Assembly: GCF_005144585.1 (NCBI RefSeq)
Contig: NZ_SSMQ01000010.1
Span: 1 to 64,000 of the forward strand
Direction: 5' to 3'
DNA: 64,000 nt
From: Polyangium fumosum
Lineage (GTDB): Bacteria; Myxococcota_A; Polyangia; Polyangiales; Polyangiaceae
Part shown: in pieces, positions 34,295 through 43,113 of the stretch
How positions within the stretch are numbered: position 1 is the stretch's first letter
Layout: each line of letters starts with the position of its first letter
Made by a program: the position numbers and the translations under genes
The notes under the pieces: generated by a model
What the model saw: the letters and a program-made list of their open reading frames with translations, nothing else
Told to the model about the DNA's origin: nothing
Databases searched by the model: none

Positions 34295-36673
34295 CTAGAT
34301 CTCCTTCGCCCGTCCCACCTTCGGATCCTCCGACGCGAGCACCGCGTGCGCGAGCGGATCCGATCTCCCGAGATCCTCCAGAAGCTGCACGAGCCCCCGG
34401 CGCGAACCGTAGTAGTTCGACGCGTCGTGGTCCGCGTCCGTGATGCACCCGCGGACGAGCGACCTCGAGATCGACGGGAATCGCAGGGCTTCGAGCGCCA
34501 TGGACCAGAGGCCGTCGACGAAGTTCTGGTCGGCGGGGAACTCGAGCAACCCGGCCAGCATGAGCAGGACGGCGGCGCGCTTGCCCGCGGGCGTGTGCAT
34601 GGGCGGGCCGTCGAGCAGGCCCGTGTCGAAGGCGCGCCACATCGCGTCGGCCGCGCAGAGCAAGCGCTTGATCTCCTTGCCCGCGTGGCTCAGGTGGGCG
34701 TGCATCATCACGTCCGCCTGCATGCCCGCAGGTCCTTCGGTGCCGCGCACGTACCGACAAACGGCCGGCAAGGCCCCGAGCCGCTCGCCGGGCAACCCGC
34801 CGGGCACGTCGGCCGGCGGCTCGCCGCGATCGTAAAAGCCGCCCGCGTGGAAGACGTAAAAGAGCTCGCTCTGTCCGGGCAAACCCGCCCAGAGATCCGA
34901 GTATTGGGTGACGCGGTTCATGCTGCCCGCGGCCCAGCCGAGCCCGGTGGCCGCCTCGCCGCCGATCTGCGAAGGCGCGACGCCCGGATCCCGGGGCGTG
35001 AGTGAGGCGCGCAGGTCCTCGGCGAGCTCGGCGATCGTGAGGTCGAGGAAGCCGTCGTAGAGATCGGCGCGGCCATCGCGGTTGACGTCCTGGAAACGCG
35101 CGACGACGAGGGGATTGCCGGGCCCGATGAACTGCGAGAAGCCGGGGAAGCTCGCCTGCGGGTGGCGCCATTGCGCGCGCCGCATGCGGGCCTCGATCTC
35201 GGCGTGGGTCTCCTTGGCGCACATGCCGCGGAGGAGCTCGACGAAACAATCGACGCCCTCGGACGCGTTCATCTTGCCGCCGGGCCCGCCGGTGCGGAAG
35301 TAGGTGCTGTCCCAGGACGAATAGATGTCGGCGTCGGGGAACGTGCGCGCGATGGCGAAACGGGTTGTCAACCCGGCACATTGCGCGTTCATCATGATCT
35401 TGTAGCCGGCCTGGCGTGCGGTCGCCGTGGCGGCGCGCATGTCGTAGGCGCCGAGCTGGGCGTGCCGGTTGATGAAGACCCCGACGAACGCCGCGTCGGC
35501 CATTTCGAGGTTCTCGTCGTCGGGCCGCGCGGCGCGGGCATAGAGCCAGACCGGATCACCACTCGGGGTACGGAACGGCGCTTCGAGGACACGATACGTC
35601 CCGTATTTGGGCGGCGCCGGTGACCCCTCGGGCGCTGCGATTTCGCGGAAGTCATAGCGGTCGATGAAGATGTCGACCTCGCCCTCGTGGAAATCGCGGG
35701 CCGAGCACATCGCGAACCGCCACGGGCCGGGGAGCGTGTCGTAGGGCGGCGCCTCGCGCACGAGGCTCCGGACGAGGCTCCGCGCGAGCTCCCGGTCGGC
35801 CGCCGTGAGCGCCGGCGCGCGCATCGAGAGGAGCTGAATCGCGTGCGCCCGGAGCGCCGGCACGGCCGCGGGCCCGGTCTCGCTGGCGACGAGCGCGAAC
35901 ATCAGGGCCGCGGCCTGGTCCGCCGCGGCGCGGAACTCCGGATCCCGGAGCGCCGTGGCCACGAGGTGCGAGAGCACGGTGAGCGCGGCCGATCGAATCT
36001 GCGCCGCCGCGGTTGGATCTTTTCGGGCATCATCGGTGGTCGCCCCTGCCGCGGCGAGCGCGCTCCGGGCCTGGGTGAGCAGCCCTTCGGCCTGCGCTGC
36101 GGTGAGCCGCTCGGGGCGCAAGGGTTCGTCGGGGTGAAACGCACTCGGCGGGAAGAGGCGCTCGAACGTCGTGGTGCGGCGGGACGAGGCCCAGCGCGCG
36201 GCGCGGACGAGCGCGGGGCCCGCGTCGAGGCCATGTGGCGGCGGCCCTGGCTCGACGGCGAACGCTCCGTCGGGCAAGAGCCATAACGACGGCGCGCCTT
36301 CGCGCCCGGCCGTCAAATCGAGGGCCGCCGCGAGGGCGACGGACGTGGCATCGGGCCCGATCGGCTTGGCCTGCCCCGCCGGCACGACGGCGACATCGGC
36401 GATCCTGCGCCGCACGGGCGATCGTCCGGGGAAGACGAGCCGCGCGCTCTTCTCCCGGTGCGCCACCACCATCTGAATCGTCGCCTCCGACACGGGAGGC
36501 GCGACGCTCACGACGTAATCACGATCCCCGGCGAGAAGGACGTGCACGCCCGGCGTGCGCCGCGCGTCCTCCCAGCTCTCGGCCGTCTCTTTTCCAGCGC
36601 CGGCGAGGACGACCGGCACGTCGACATTTTCACCCGGAGTCGCACGAAAGCGGAGGAGAATGGGGTCGGGCAT
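34295..36673 (-). CDS. Large protein with a possible caspase/gingipain-like core
   Basis: 792 residues, no signal peptide. In the centre, FINRHAQLG (H404) and, after one helix, KIMMNAQCAG (C432) match the strand-His and strand-Cys pattern of clan CD cysteine peptidases; the second looks like the caspase IQACRG motif. IYSSWDSTYFR follows. A calcium-loop-like DVNRDGRADLYDGF lies further on. The His-Cys distance (28) is short, nearest to gingipains, so the assignment is tentative. The N-terminal 300 residues are helical and Ala-rich. It could be a self-activating peptidase or a non-catalytic relative. Confidence 0.6.
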   Translation of the reverse strand: MPDPILLRFRATPGENVDVPVVLAGAGKETAESWEDARRTPGVHVLLAGDRDYVVSVAPPVSEATIQMVVAHREKSARLVFPGRSPVRRRIADVAVVPAGQAKPIGPDATSVALAAALDLTAGREGAPSLWLLPDGAFAVEPGPPPHGLDAGPALVRAARWASSRRTTTFERLFPPSAFHPDEPLRPERLTAAQAEGLLTQARSALAAAGATTDDARKDPTAAAQIRSAALTVLSHLVATALRDPEFRAAADQAAALMFALVASETGPAAVPALRAHAIQLLSMRAPALTAADRELARSLVRSLVREAPPYDTLPGPWRFAMCSARDFHEGEVDIFIDRYDFREIAAPEGSPAPPKYGTYRVLEAPFRTPSGDPVWLYARAARPDDENLEMADAAFVGVFINRHAQLGAYDMRAATATARQAGYKIMMNAQCAGLTTRFAIARTFPDADIYSSWDSTYFRTGGPGGKMNASEGVDCFVELLRGMCAKETHAEIEARMRRAQWRHPQASFPGFSQFIGPGNPLVVARFQDVNRDGRADLYDGFLDLTIAELAEDLRASLTPRDPGVAPSQIGGEAATGLGWAAGSMNRVTQYSDLWAGLPGQSELFYVFHAGGFYDRGEPPADVPGGLPGERLGALPAVCRYVRGTEGPAGMQADVMMHAHLSHAGKEIKRLLCAADAMWRAFDTGLLDGPPMHTPAGKRAAVLLMLAGLLEFPADQNFVDGLWSMALEALRFPSISRSLVRGCITDADHDASNYYGSRRGLVQLLEDLGRSDPLAHAVLASEDPKVGRAKEI

Positions 36674-36786
36674 GGGGAGCTGCTCCGAGGGGAAGCGTCC
36701 TCCGGTATGCGGGGGTGATCAACGGAAAACGGGTCGGGACCGAACGGAAAGTGGTACGCTCGGGCTGGAAATGGGCGGTGGAGGGG

Positions 36787-37458
36787 TCAACCTTGCCGAC
36801 GCACCATTTCGTTGATCCAGATGGGGGCGAACGGAGAGGTGCAACCCTTGGAGACCGGATAATCGCGATAGATTCCCAGTTTTTCGCCGATGGCGATGGC
36901 GCGCTTGCGATGCTTGGGGAAGTGGATGCCGATCCCTGCAAGACAGGAGTTCATCGTCCATTGTACTTCCGAAACAGCGTTCCCCATTTCGGACTCGATA
37001 CGGTCCAGAAGCGCAGGCAGATCGAGCCCATCCGGACGTTTGGCGATGCGCTCCGACGTCAGGCTCCAGCCGGCGCGGGCGGCCCAGGGGTCATCCTCTT
37101 GCATCCATGCTTGGCGAAGAGACTCCTTGTCGGGATGGTTCTTGACGACATAGGAATTCAGCCAGTCCGCGACTTGCACGAAGTCGACGGATCGCACCAT
37201 CCGATCCATCTCGTCGCGAGACAGGTTTTTGGGCTTGAGCAGAAGGATTGCCAGGAGCCGGGCATCGATGTTCCCGGTGTCCCAGAGAGCGATGGCCAAC
37301 GGGTGGTTGGTCTTGTCCTTCGCGGCAAGCGTCCGTATGTCACCAAGACGGACGCCGAACTGATGGTCCCCTGCGCCACGTTTTTTGTTTTGCGCACGGA
37401 CCGTCTCATGACCGAGAGATTTCAACTGCGCGAGGGCATCCTGGAGAGTCATTGCCAT
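36787..37458 (-). CDS. AlkD-like DNA alkylation repair protein
   Basis: 223 residues from ATG 37458. HEAT-like helical repeats of the AlkC/AlkD superfamily (ARLLAILLLKPKNLSRDEMD, FVQVADWLNSYVVKNH, DPWAARAGWSL) form a DNA-clamping solenoid that in AlkD removes N-alkylated bases. G+C is lower than in neighbouring genes, which hints at horizontal acquisition. Length and motifs are typical of the uncharacterised AlkD-like subgroup; activity not proven. Confidence 0.8.
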   Translation of the reverse strand: MAMTLQDALAQLKSLGHETVRAQNKKRGAGDHQFGVRLGDIRTLAAKDKTNHPLAIALWDTGNIDARLLAILLLKPKNLSRDEMDRMVRSVDFVQVADWLNSYVVKNHPDKESLRQAWMQEDDPWAARAGWSLTSERIAKRPDGLDLPALLDRIESEMGNAVSEVQWTMNSCLAGIGIHFPKHRKRAIAIGEKLGIYRDYPVSKGCTSPFAPIWINEMVRRQG

Positions 37459-37524
37459 GCTCGTGGCGCTCCTTGCGTCGGGGAATGCTGGGGAACGGTT
37501 TGATAAGGTAGCCGCATAACCATT

Positions 37525-37689
37525 TCACTGCGCCGGCTCGACCGCCGCGGGCGCCCCTCGATCGGTGACGATTGGCACCTTCTGTAGAAACGACCAGCGA
37601 CGGCCGTGCGCGTCGATCAAGTGGCACTCGACCCAGCCGGGCTGCGCGTCGTCGGCATATCGAACGTTCTGCACCTGGACGCCCATCAT
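37525..37689 (-). CDS. Short protein, apparently the N-terminal part of a truncated family member
   Basis: 54 residues from ATG 37689, 7 bases after the DUF5713 stop. Begins MMGVQVQNVRYADD and contains WVECHLIDAHGRRWSFLQ and KVPIVT. Larger homologues I recall continue past KVPVVT with a YPxPG segment that is missing here. Probably translated with the DUF5713 gene, but possibly a decaying gene. Confidence 0.45.
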   Translation of the reverse strand: MMGVQVQNVRYADDAQPGWVECHLIDAHGRRWSFLQKVPIVTDRGAPAAVEPAQ

Positions 37690-37696
37690 GGGAGCG

Positions 37697-37984
37697 TCAC
37701 CAATCCCGCGGCGCGATGGCCTCCTCGATGTCGAATTCGTAGCCGTAGGCGCCGAGGAGGAAGCCGATGTCCTCCGCGATGGCCTCGCGCGCCATCGTCT
37801 CGATCTCGCTCTCCGCCTCGAAAAACTCCTCCTGGAGATCGTTGAACGCCTCGGTCGTGGCGTGCGTGAGCGCGTAGACCGCGTTCCCCTTGGGCGCCTC
37901 CGTCTCGATTCGCTCCGCGAGCGCCACGAGGAGCCGCTGGCCCTTCTCGACGAGGAGCTTCGGGTAGTAGCTGTCGTCGATCAT
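37697..37984 (-). CDS. DUF5713 family protein
   Basis: 95 residues from ATG 37984; an in-frame stop lies just upstream. MIDDSYYPKLLVEKGQRLL is the signature opening, followed by an acidic helix rich in Glu (EEFFEAESEIETMAREAIAE). Cytoplasmic, function unknown. It starts a small minus-strand group with the 54-residue protein and the AlkD-like gene. Confidence 0.75.
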   Translation of the reverse strand: MIDDSYYPKLLVEKGQRLLVALAERIETEAPKGNAVYALTHATTEAFNDLQEEFFEAESEIETMAREAIAEDIGFLLGAYGYEFDIEEAIAPRDW

Positions 37985-38046
37985 CGACTTCAGGAATTTT
38001 CACTGCTTCACAGTGTCATTCTTGATGGTCATCGATCGATTGTCCT

Positions 38047-38313
38047 TTACCAGCGCCCATCAGCGACGTGACGAGGGGCGGCAAGAGGGCGGAGTCTTCC
38101 AAGGGCCAGGTCCCTGCTGACCACATCGAGCGCCGCTTCGAGCTGCTCCAACGTTCGCTTTTCCACGCGTTTTTCCCTCGCCCGACGTCTCCCCGTAACA
38201 TGCCACCCCTCCGCCGCTGGCACAAGCTCGGCCTGGAATCGGAGACCGTTTGCCCAGGGATGCCGCCCCAGCGTCCTCCCGCCGATATCGCCACTCTTCC
38301 TGTCCCGCGCCAC
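38047..38313 (-). CDS. Small hypothetical protein
   Basis: 88 residues from GTG 38313, preceded by a GGGAGG ribosome-binding site. The middle (RFQAELVPAAEGWHVTGRR) and the helix EKRTLEQLEAALDVVSRD look like real protein. No family recognised. It is divergent from the esterase gene. Confidence 0.45.
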   Translation of the reverse strand: MARDRKSGDIGGRTLGRHPWANGLRFQAELVPAAEGWHVTGRRRAREKRVEKRTLEQLEAALDVVSRDLALGRLRPLAAPRHVADGRW

Positions 38314-38357
38314 GCGCCCTCCCTTCGCCCACCCACCGCACCCCCTCGAAATCCTGC

Positions 38358-38363
38358 TACCGT
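38358..38363 (+). promoter_or_regulatory. -10-like hexamer TACCGT
   Basis: It ends 9 bases before the ATG at 38373. Confidence 0.35.
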
Positions 38364-38372
38364 CCTCCCCCC

Positions 38373-39107
38373 ATGGAACCCCGCACCATCGGCCCCCTCC
38401 GCGTCCACGTTCGTGGCGGCGACGACCACCGCGGCGGCGGCGACGGCCCCGCCATTCTCCTCTGCCACGGCTTCGGCGCGCCCGGGGAGGACCTCGTCAG
38501 CCTCTGCCGCGTCATCGACGCCGGCCGCGGCGTCCGCTGGTTCTTCCCCGAAGCCCCCCTCGAAGTCGAGGTCGGCCCCGGCATGCGCGGACGTGCCTGG
38601 TGGGACATCGGCATGGATCGGCTGATGACGCTCCTCATGCGCGGCGACATCGACGGCGCCATGAAGCGCCTCGACGAGGTGCCCGAGGGACTCACGCCCG
38701 CCCGGGATGCGCTCGCGGAGACCGTCGAGATCCTCGGCAAGGAGTACGGCGTGCGGCGGGATCAGCTCATCGTGGGCGGGTTTTCTCAGGGCGCCATGGT
38801 CACGACCGAGCTCGTGACCCACCTCCGCGAGCCTTTCGCCGGCCTCGCCGTGCTCTCCGGGACCCGCCTCGGCGGGGAGCGCTGGCAGGCGGGGCTCGAT
38901 ACGATCGGAGAGCGGCTCGCGGCGTTCATCTCGCACGGACGGCGTGATCCGCTCCTGCCTTTCGGGCGCGCCGAGATCCTCCGGGACATGATGACCGCCG
39001 CAAAAGCGCGGGTGACGTGGGTGCCGCACGGCGGGGCGCACGAGATCCCCCCGGTCGTCGTGAATGGGCTCGGGACGTTCGCGCAGGCCCGGCTCGGCGG
39101 GGTGTAG
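38373..39107 (+). CDS. Alpha/beta-hydrolase (phospholipase/carboxylesterase family)
   Basis: 244 residues. Catalytic triad readable: Ser in GGFSQGAM, Asp in HGRRDPLLP, His in HGGAHEIP. LLCHGFGAPGEDL provides the oxyanion region. No signal peptide, so cytoplasmic. Family members hydrolyse short acyl esters or lysophospholipids. Confidence 0.88.
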   Translation: MEPRTIGPLRVHVRGGDDHRGGGDGPAILLCHGFGAPGEDLVSLCRVIDAGRGVRWFFPEAPLEVEVGPGMRGRAWWDIGMDRLMTLLMRGDIDGAMKRLDEVPEGLTPARDALAETVEILGKEYGVRRDQLIVGGFSQGAMVTTELVTHLREPFAGLAVLSGTRLGGERWQAGLDTIGERLAAFISHGRRDPLLPFGRAEILRDMMTAAKARVTWVPHGGAHEIPPVVVNGLGTFAQARLGGV

Positions 39108-39139
39108 CGCCCAGGCTCCCCTTTTCGGGCTCACGGGCG

Positions 39140-39145
39140 TACACT
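39140..39145 (+). promoter_or_regulatory. -10-like hexamer TACACT giving a probable leaderless start
   Basis: It ends 7 bases before the ATG at 39153, so transcription would begin at about the start codon. This is one of the two clearest of the start-proximal hexamers in the window. Confidence 0.5.
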
Positions 39146-39152
39146 CGTCTCC

Positions 39153-39716
39153 ATGCTCCGACGCTTCCACATCGCCGAGCCTTGCAGCGAACGCTGGGAG
39201 TCGATGACGGGGTCGGAAGCGCGGCGGCATTGCGGTTCGTGCGACAAACAGGTCGTCGCGCTCGCCGAGCTCACCCCCGACGAGGCCGATCGCCTGATCA
39301 CCTCGGCCCGGCCGCATTCGCTCTGCGTGCGGGTGGAGCACGATGAGGAGGGCAACGTCCTCTTCCGCCATCAAGCGCCGAGCCCCCCGCCTGCCCGGCG
39401 TTTGCCCCGGCTGCGCCTCGCCGTAGGCGCCTCGCTGCTCGTCGCCGCCTGCGGCAAGAGCGAGCCCGCGCCGACCGCGACGAACGAGCCCGTGAAGCCC
39501 GAAGCCGCCGAGGCGCAAGCGCCACCCACGCCGCCCACGCCGCCCGCCTCGCCCGAGGCCGAGGCGCTGCCGAAGACGACGCCGCCCGAGCCGCCGGCCG
39601 GCCTGAACCCGCACAAGCACAAACACGACACGGCCACGGTCCCGGGCAAACCGAACACGCGGGTCACGACGGGTTGCGCGTGCGCGCTCGACGATCCGCT
39701 CTGTAGCTGCCTCTGA
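39153..39716 (+). CDS. Cys-motif protein with membrane segment and Pro-rich tail
   Basis: 187 residues. The N-terminus has a conserved myxobacterial pattern: C, then W..M, then RHCGSCDKQV (a zinc-ribbon-like pair), followed by a helix ending EADRLI. A single hydrophobic segment (LRLAVGASLLVAACG) leads to a Pro/Ala-rich linker and a Cys-rich end (CACALDDPLCSCL). Likely inner-membrane with a periplasmic tail; function unknown. Confidence 0.7.
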   Translation: MLRRFHIAEPCSERWESMTGSEARRHCGSCDKQVVALAELTPDEADRLITSARPHSLCVRVEHDEEGNVLFRHQAPSPPPARRLPRLRLAVGASLLVAACGKSEPAPTATNEPVKPEAAEAQAPPTPPTPPASPEAEALPKTTPPEPPAGLNPHKHKHDTATVPGKPNTRVTTGCACALDDPLCSCL

Positions 39717-39717
39717 C

Positions 39718-40209
39718 CTACGAGGGTTCGCGCGCGGGCGTGGCGTCCGCGGGCCAGAGCCTGCGGAAGCCGAGGCCGACGATCGTGCCGTCGCCGCGCT
39801 CGACGAGCGCGCCGAAGCGGCACTTCTCGATGAGCGTGCCCTCGTCCACGCGGCCCTCGTCGAGGTAACGGATCCGCTGGCCCTCGCTCAACTTGGCGAA
39901 GACCCGCGCGTCGGCGGCGATCGCCACGAGGTCGCGTGGAAGCTCGGCGTCGAGCGGGGCCGCCACGGCGCGACGGGTCCGGCGGACCACGTTCTCGTCG
40001 ACCCACACGTCGAGCTCGTCTCCCCGGACGAACAGGACCACGCCCGTGAGCCGAACGCCGCCCGGCGTGGTGAACGTGACCGCGTCGCCGGCCCCGGGCT
40101 CGGTCGAGGCGCGCCCGCCGAGGCGCTTGCGCATGGCGTCGACCGTCGGAGGCGGCGGCTTCGGCGTGAGGACGGGGAGCCCGAATTTCCGGACCATCGA
40201 GCCAAACAT
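39718..40209 (-). CDS. Hypothetical beta-rich protein
   Basis: 163 residues from ATG 40209 (MVRKFG at 40197 is an alternative). Beta-rich, with GVRLTGVVLFVRGDELDVWV and IVGLGFRRLWP. No signal peptide or motif. It converges with the previous gene, one base between stops. I do not recognise the family. Confidence 0.65.
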   Translation of the reverse strand: MFGSMVRKFGLPVLTPKPPPPTVDAMRKRLGGRASTEPGAGDAVTFTTPGGVRLTGVVLFVRGDELDVWVDENVVRRTRRAVAAPLDAELPRDLVAIAADARVFAKLSEGQRIRYLDEGRVDEGTLIEKCRFGALVERGDGTIVGLGFRRLWPADATPAREPS

Positions 40210-40390
40210 AACGCGCCCCGCCCGCCGCCGCGATCCCCGTCGCGTGCATCCCACCCACCGTGGCTTGCCCTACAGTTTTCCCACGGAGCACGATTTATTT
40301 TTCGTGGTCTCACTTTTTTTTCGGACGAAAGGGTCGTTCGAGACATGGAGCTTATTGAGGGACCTCTGTCGTCCGGTCCCGTAAAACCCC

Positions 40391-40945
40391 ATGCTCGACA
40401 CGTACGTCCTTCCCGTCTCCCCCGACGAACCCACGACGGTGGCCGAGAGCCTGGCGCTGCTGGAGCACGAGCTCGACGAGGTGCCGGACGCCGTTTTTCC
40501 CGGTCTGTCAGGACAGCCACCGGAGCTCGACCCATGGGAGGTGGTCAACATCCTTGAAGGCGAAATGTATGCCGGGCGGCTCAAAGGTTTTGCCGGGTAC
40601 GTCGGGGGTTTTCCCGCGGCGCTCTGCCTGGTCGGCGCCCTCGCGGCCTTCGGGCCGAACGCGTCCGCGACGGCGGGGCGGGTGTCCACGGTGGCCTGCC
40701 TGCTCGTGGCCCCCCGTTACCAGCGGCTCGGGCTCGGCCGCGTGCTGCTCGCCGAGGCCGAGAACGCGCTGAGGGCCGAAGGCGTGACGTTCGTGGACGC
40801 GTACCCGCCGAAGGCGCGGCCCGGGAAGGAGGCGGGGCCGCTCGCGACGTTCCTGCAGGCAGGGTTCGTCCAGGTGGGGGAAGCCGGAGATCGGGTCCTC
40901 GTGCGGAAGACGCTGGGGACGACGCGGGCGCGGAAGGTGGGGTGA
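40391..40945 (+). CDS. GNAT-like acetyltransferase
   Basis: 184 residues from ATG 40391. VACLLVAPRYQRLGLGRVLLAEAENALR carries the acetyl-CoA loop (QRLGLG) of GNAT enzymes. The N-terminus (LLEHELDEVPDAVFPGLSG) is family-specific. Substrate unknown. It converges on the methyltransferase gene with 10 bases between. Confidence 0.75.
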   Translation: MLDTYVLPVSPDEPTTVAESLALLEHELDEVPDAVFPGLSGQPPELDPWEVVNILEGEMYAGRLKGFAGYVGGFPAALCLVGALAAFGPNASATAGRVSTVACLLVAPRYQRLGLGRVLLAEAENALRAEGVTFVDAYPPKARPGKEAGPLATFLQAGFVQVGEAGDRVLVRKTLGTTRARKVG

Positions 40946-40955
40946 GCCGCGGGGG

Positions 40956-41828
40956 TTACCGTCGCCGCGGCGGACGCCCCCGCGGCGGGCCCGCGGGCGG
41001 ACGTGCAGGCTGCGCCGCGGGCGCCGCGGGCGCGGGCGACGCGGGGGACGGGTTTTTCCCGAGCAGGTTCTCCCGGACAACCTCCGCCAGGAGCACGCTC
41101 GCCGCGATCGACACGTTGAGCGACCCGACCGTCCCGGCCCCCGGGATCGCCACGAGCGCGTCGCATTGCGCCTTGGCGCGCTCGGAAAGCCCCTCGCGCT
41201 CGTGGCCCAGCACCAGGACCACCGGGCGCTTGAAGGCGAAGCCAAACACGTTCGCCGCGGCGTCGCTCTCGCCGCCCACGATCGTGATGCCCCGGGCGCG
41301 CAGACGCGCGAGGGTGTCGGGCAGGTCCGTGGTCCGGGAGAAGTCGAGCTGCTCGGCGCCGCCCTCGGCCACGCGGACGGCGTCGGGCGGCAGACCCGGG
41401 TGCGGGGCGGGCGCGCCGAGGAGCGCGGCGTCGAGGCCAAAAAACGCCGCGCTCCGCACGATCGCGCCGATGTTGTAGGGGTTGCGCACGCGCTCGAGCG
41501 CGATGGCCGCCCCGCGCGTGCGGACCAGCATGTCCGCGAGCTCGTTCGTGCCGAGCCACGCCCGCGGCCGCGTATGGAGACAGAGGCCCTCGTGGTTTTT
41601 CGTGTGCGCGATCCGCTCGAGCTCGTCGTCGCGCAGCTCGTGGCAAGGAACACGGCGCGCCGCGGCCCAGCGCATCAGGGTCTCGAGGTCGCGCCGCGCC
41701 TCGCGACCGTAGGAGACGGCGAGGACATCGTCCGGGCGGCGGGCGAAGACGGCGAGGCCGGCGCGCAGGCCGTGGACGATCTCGGGGGCCTGGGCGCCGG
41801 GGGCTCGCGGGTCGGGCTTCTGCTTCAT
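40956..41828 (-). CDS. SpoU/TrmH-family RNA 2'-O-methyltransferase
   Basis: 290 residues. All three SPOUT motifs are present: RNPYNIGAIVRSA (motif 1), LGHEREGLS (motif 2) and GSLNVSIAASVLLAE (motif 3, trefoil knot). It methylates ribose of rRNA or tRNA; specificity unknown. An N-terminal substrate-binding domain precedes the knot. The C-terminal tail is Pro/Ala/Arg-rich, typical of this genome. Confidence 0.9.
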   Translation of the reverse strand: MKQKPDPRAPGAQAPEIVHGLRAGLAVFARRPDDVLAVSYGREARRDLETLMRWAAARRVPCHELRDDELERIAHTKNHEGLCLHTRPRAWLGTNELADMLVRTRGAAIALERVRNPYNIGAIVRSAAFFGLDAALLGAPAPHPGLPPDAVRVAEGGAEQLDFSRTTDLPDTLARLRARGITIVGGESDAAANVFGFAFKRPVVLVLGHEREGLSERAKAQCDALVAIPGAGTVGSLNVSIAASVLLAEVVRENLLGKNPSPASPAPAAPAAQPARPPAGPPRGRPPRRR

Positions 41829-41850
41829 GAACGGGGTCGAACCTTCCGGA

Positions 41851-43053
41851 TCAGTTCGGCGTGGGCTCCTGGCACCCGAGGACGATATCGAGGTCCTTGA
41901 CCACGCCGTTCTTCAAGCTATCGCACGCCGGGCCGTGGAAGACGACCTGGTTCTTGCCCGCATCGTAGGTCCACCCGTCCGTCTTCGTGTCGTCGCGGCT
42001 CACTTCGGTCGTGTTGTCGAAGAAGACGTAGATCTCGTTCGGGTTCGGCGGCACCGTGTCGAGCGTGTACGCGCAGGAGAGCGTCTTCTTGGCGATGGTC
42101 GCGAGCGCCACGTCGAGGCTCGCCTGGTCGGAGGCGTCGTAATACTGGTTCGCCCCTGCGGCCGGGACGCCGCCGGCGATCGCGAATTTGTTCATCTGCG
42201 CCGGGTCGATGCCCGCCCCGAAGCCGATCACGAACGTCGGGATGCCGCGCATCTCGAAGAGGTTCTTGATCTCCATTTCGGTCGTCGCGTCCGAGCCACA
42301 CGTCTCCTTGCCGTCCGTGATCAGCACCGCATACCTGTCGCGATTGGTGTCGTCGAACGCGGGCTCGGTCGTCGATTGCGTGACGGCCGTCTGGATGTTC
42401 GTGACGCAGGGCCCGTCCGGGAAGTATTTGTCCGCCTTCGCGAGCGCCGCCGTGAGCAGCTCTTGAATGGCCGTCTCGTTGTCGGGGCCGACCGGAATGG
42501 GGATCGCGGCCTGCTGGCAGTTCGGCGTCACGAGGTCGGGGAAAAGCGTGAGGCCGAAGCGAATCTTGCCGGTGTAATCGGTCGTCATCTTGTTGATGGC
42601 GGCGACGGCGATGTCCCACTTCGTCACGTTGCCGACGAGCGCCGTCATCGAGCACGATCGATCGAGCACGAGCAGCATGTTCGGCGGGACGGTCTCGACC
42701 TTCGCCTCCTGCGCGCCGCAGTCGCCGCCGGGGACACACGTCTTCGTCGCTTCGTCACACTGCATGCCCGCCGAGCAGTCGCTGGCGACGGCGCACGTGC
42801 CGGGATCGATACACGTGCCTGCCGCGCTGCACCTCTGCGGCGCGACGCAGCCCGGATTGCAGCCGAACGAGCCTGCGCCCGCGCCCGCGGAGCCTCCCCC
42901 CGCGCCGCCCATCCCGCCCGCGCCCGACGTGGCGCCGGCCGCGCCGCCCCCGGATGACGCGCTGGATCCGGCGTCCCCACACGCCGACGCGATCACGAGG
43001 CCCATCACGCCCAGGAGGGCCGCCCAAGTCGAAGAGGAAGAACGTTGCAGCAT
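41851..43053 (-). CDS. von Willebrand A domain lipoprotein
   Basis: 400 residues. The signal peptide ends ASAC. A Gly/Ser-rich linker, then a Cys-rich region (CNPGCVAPQRCSAAGTC and similar), then a vWA domain with a DxSxS metal site (VLDRSCSM) and LITDGKETCG. Typical myxobacterial surface adhesin or matrix-binding lipoprotein. A start-proximal TAATCT (43060-43065, complement) lies 6 bases upstream of the start. Confidence 0.85.
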   Translation of the reverse strand: MLQRSSSSTWAALLGVMGLVIASACGDAGSSASSGGGAAGATSGAGGMGGAGGGSAGAGAGSFGCNPGCVAPQRCSAAGTCIDPGTCAVASDCSAGMQCDEATKTCVPGGDCGAQEAKVETVPPNMLLVLDRSCSMTALVGNVTKWDIAVAAINKMTTDYTGKIRFGLTLFPDLVTPNCQQAAIPIPVGPDNETAIQELLTAALAKADKYFPDGPCVTNIQTAVTQSTTEPAFDDTNRDRYAVLITDGKETCGSDATTEMEIKNLFEMRGIPTFVIGFGAGIDPAQMNKFAIAGGVPAAGANQYYDASDQASLDVALATIAKKTLSCAYTLDTVPPNPNEIYVFFDNTTEVSRDDTKTDGWTYDAGKNQVVFHGPACDSLKNGVVKDLDIVLGCQEPTPN

Positions 43054-43113
43054 GGATCGAGATTACTCGATCCGTCGCCCCGACGATAGATGGCAGCACG
43101 CGCGAAGCCGCGA

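Noticed and set aside
40255..40390. Small RNA or terminator in the A/T-richer gap (CCACG/CGTGG ends)
   Set aside because: The stem is only 5 bp with a long loop; not enough to call.
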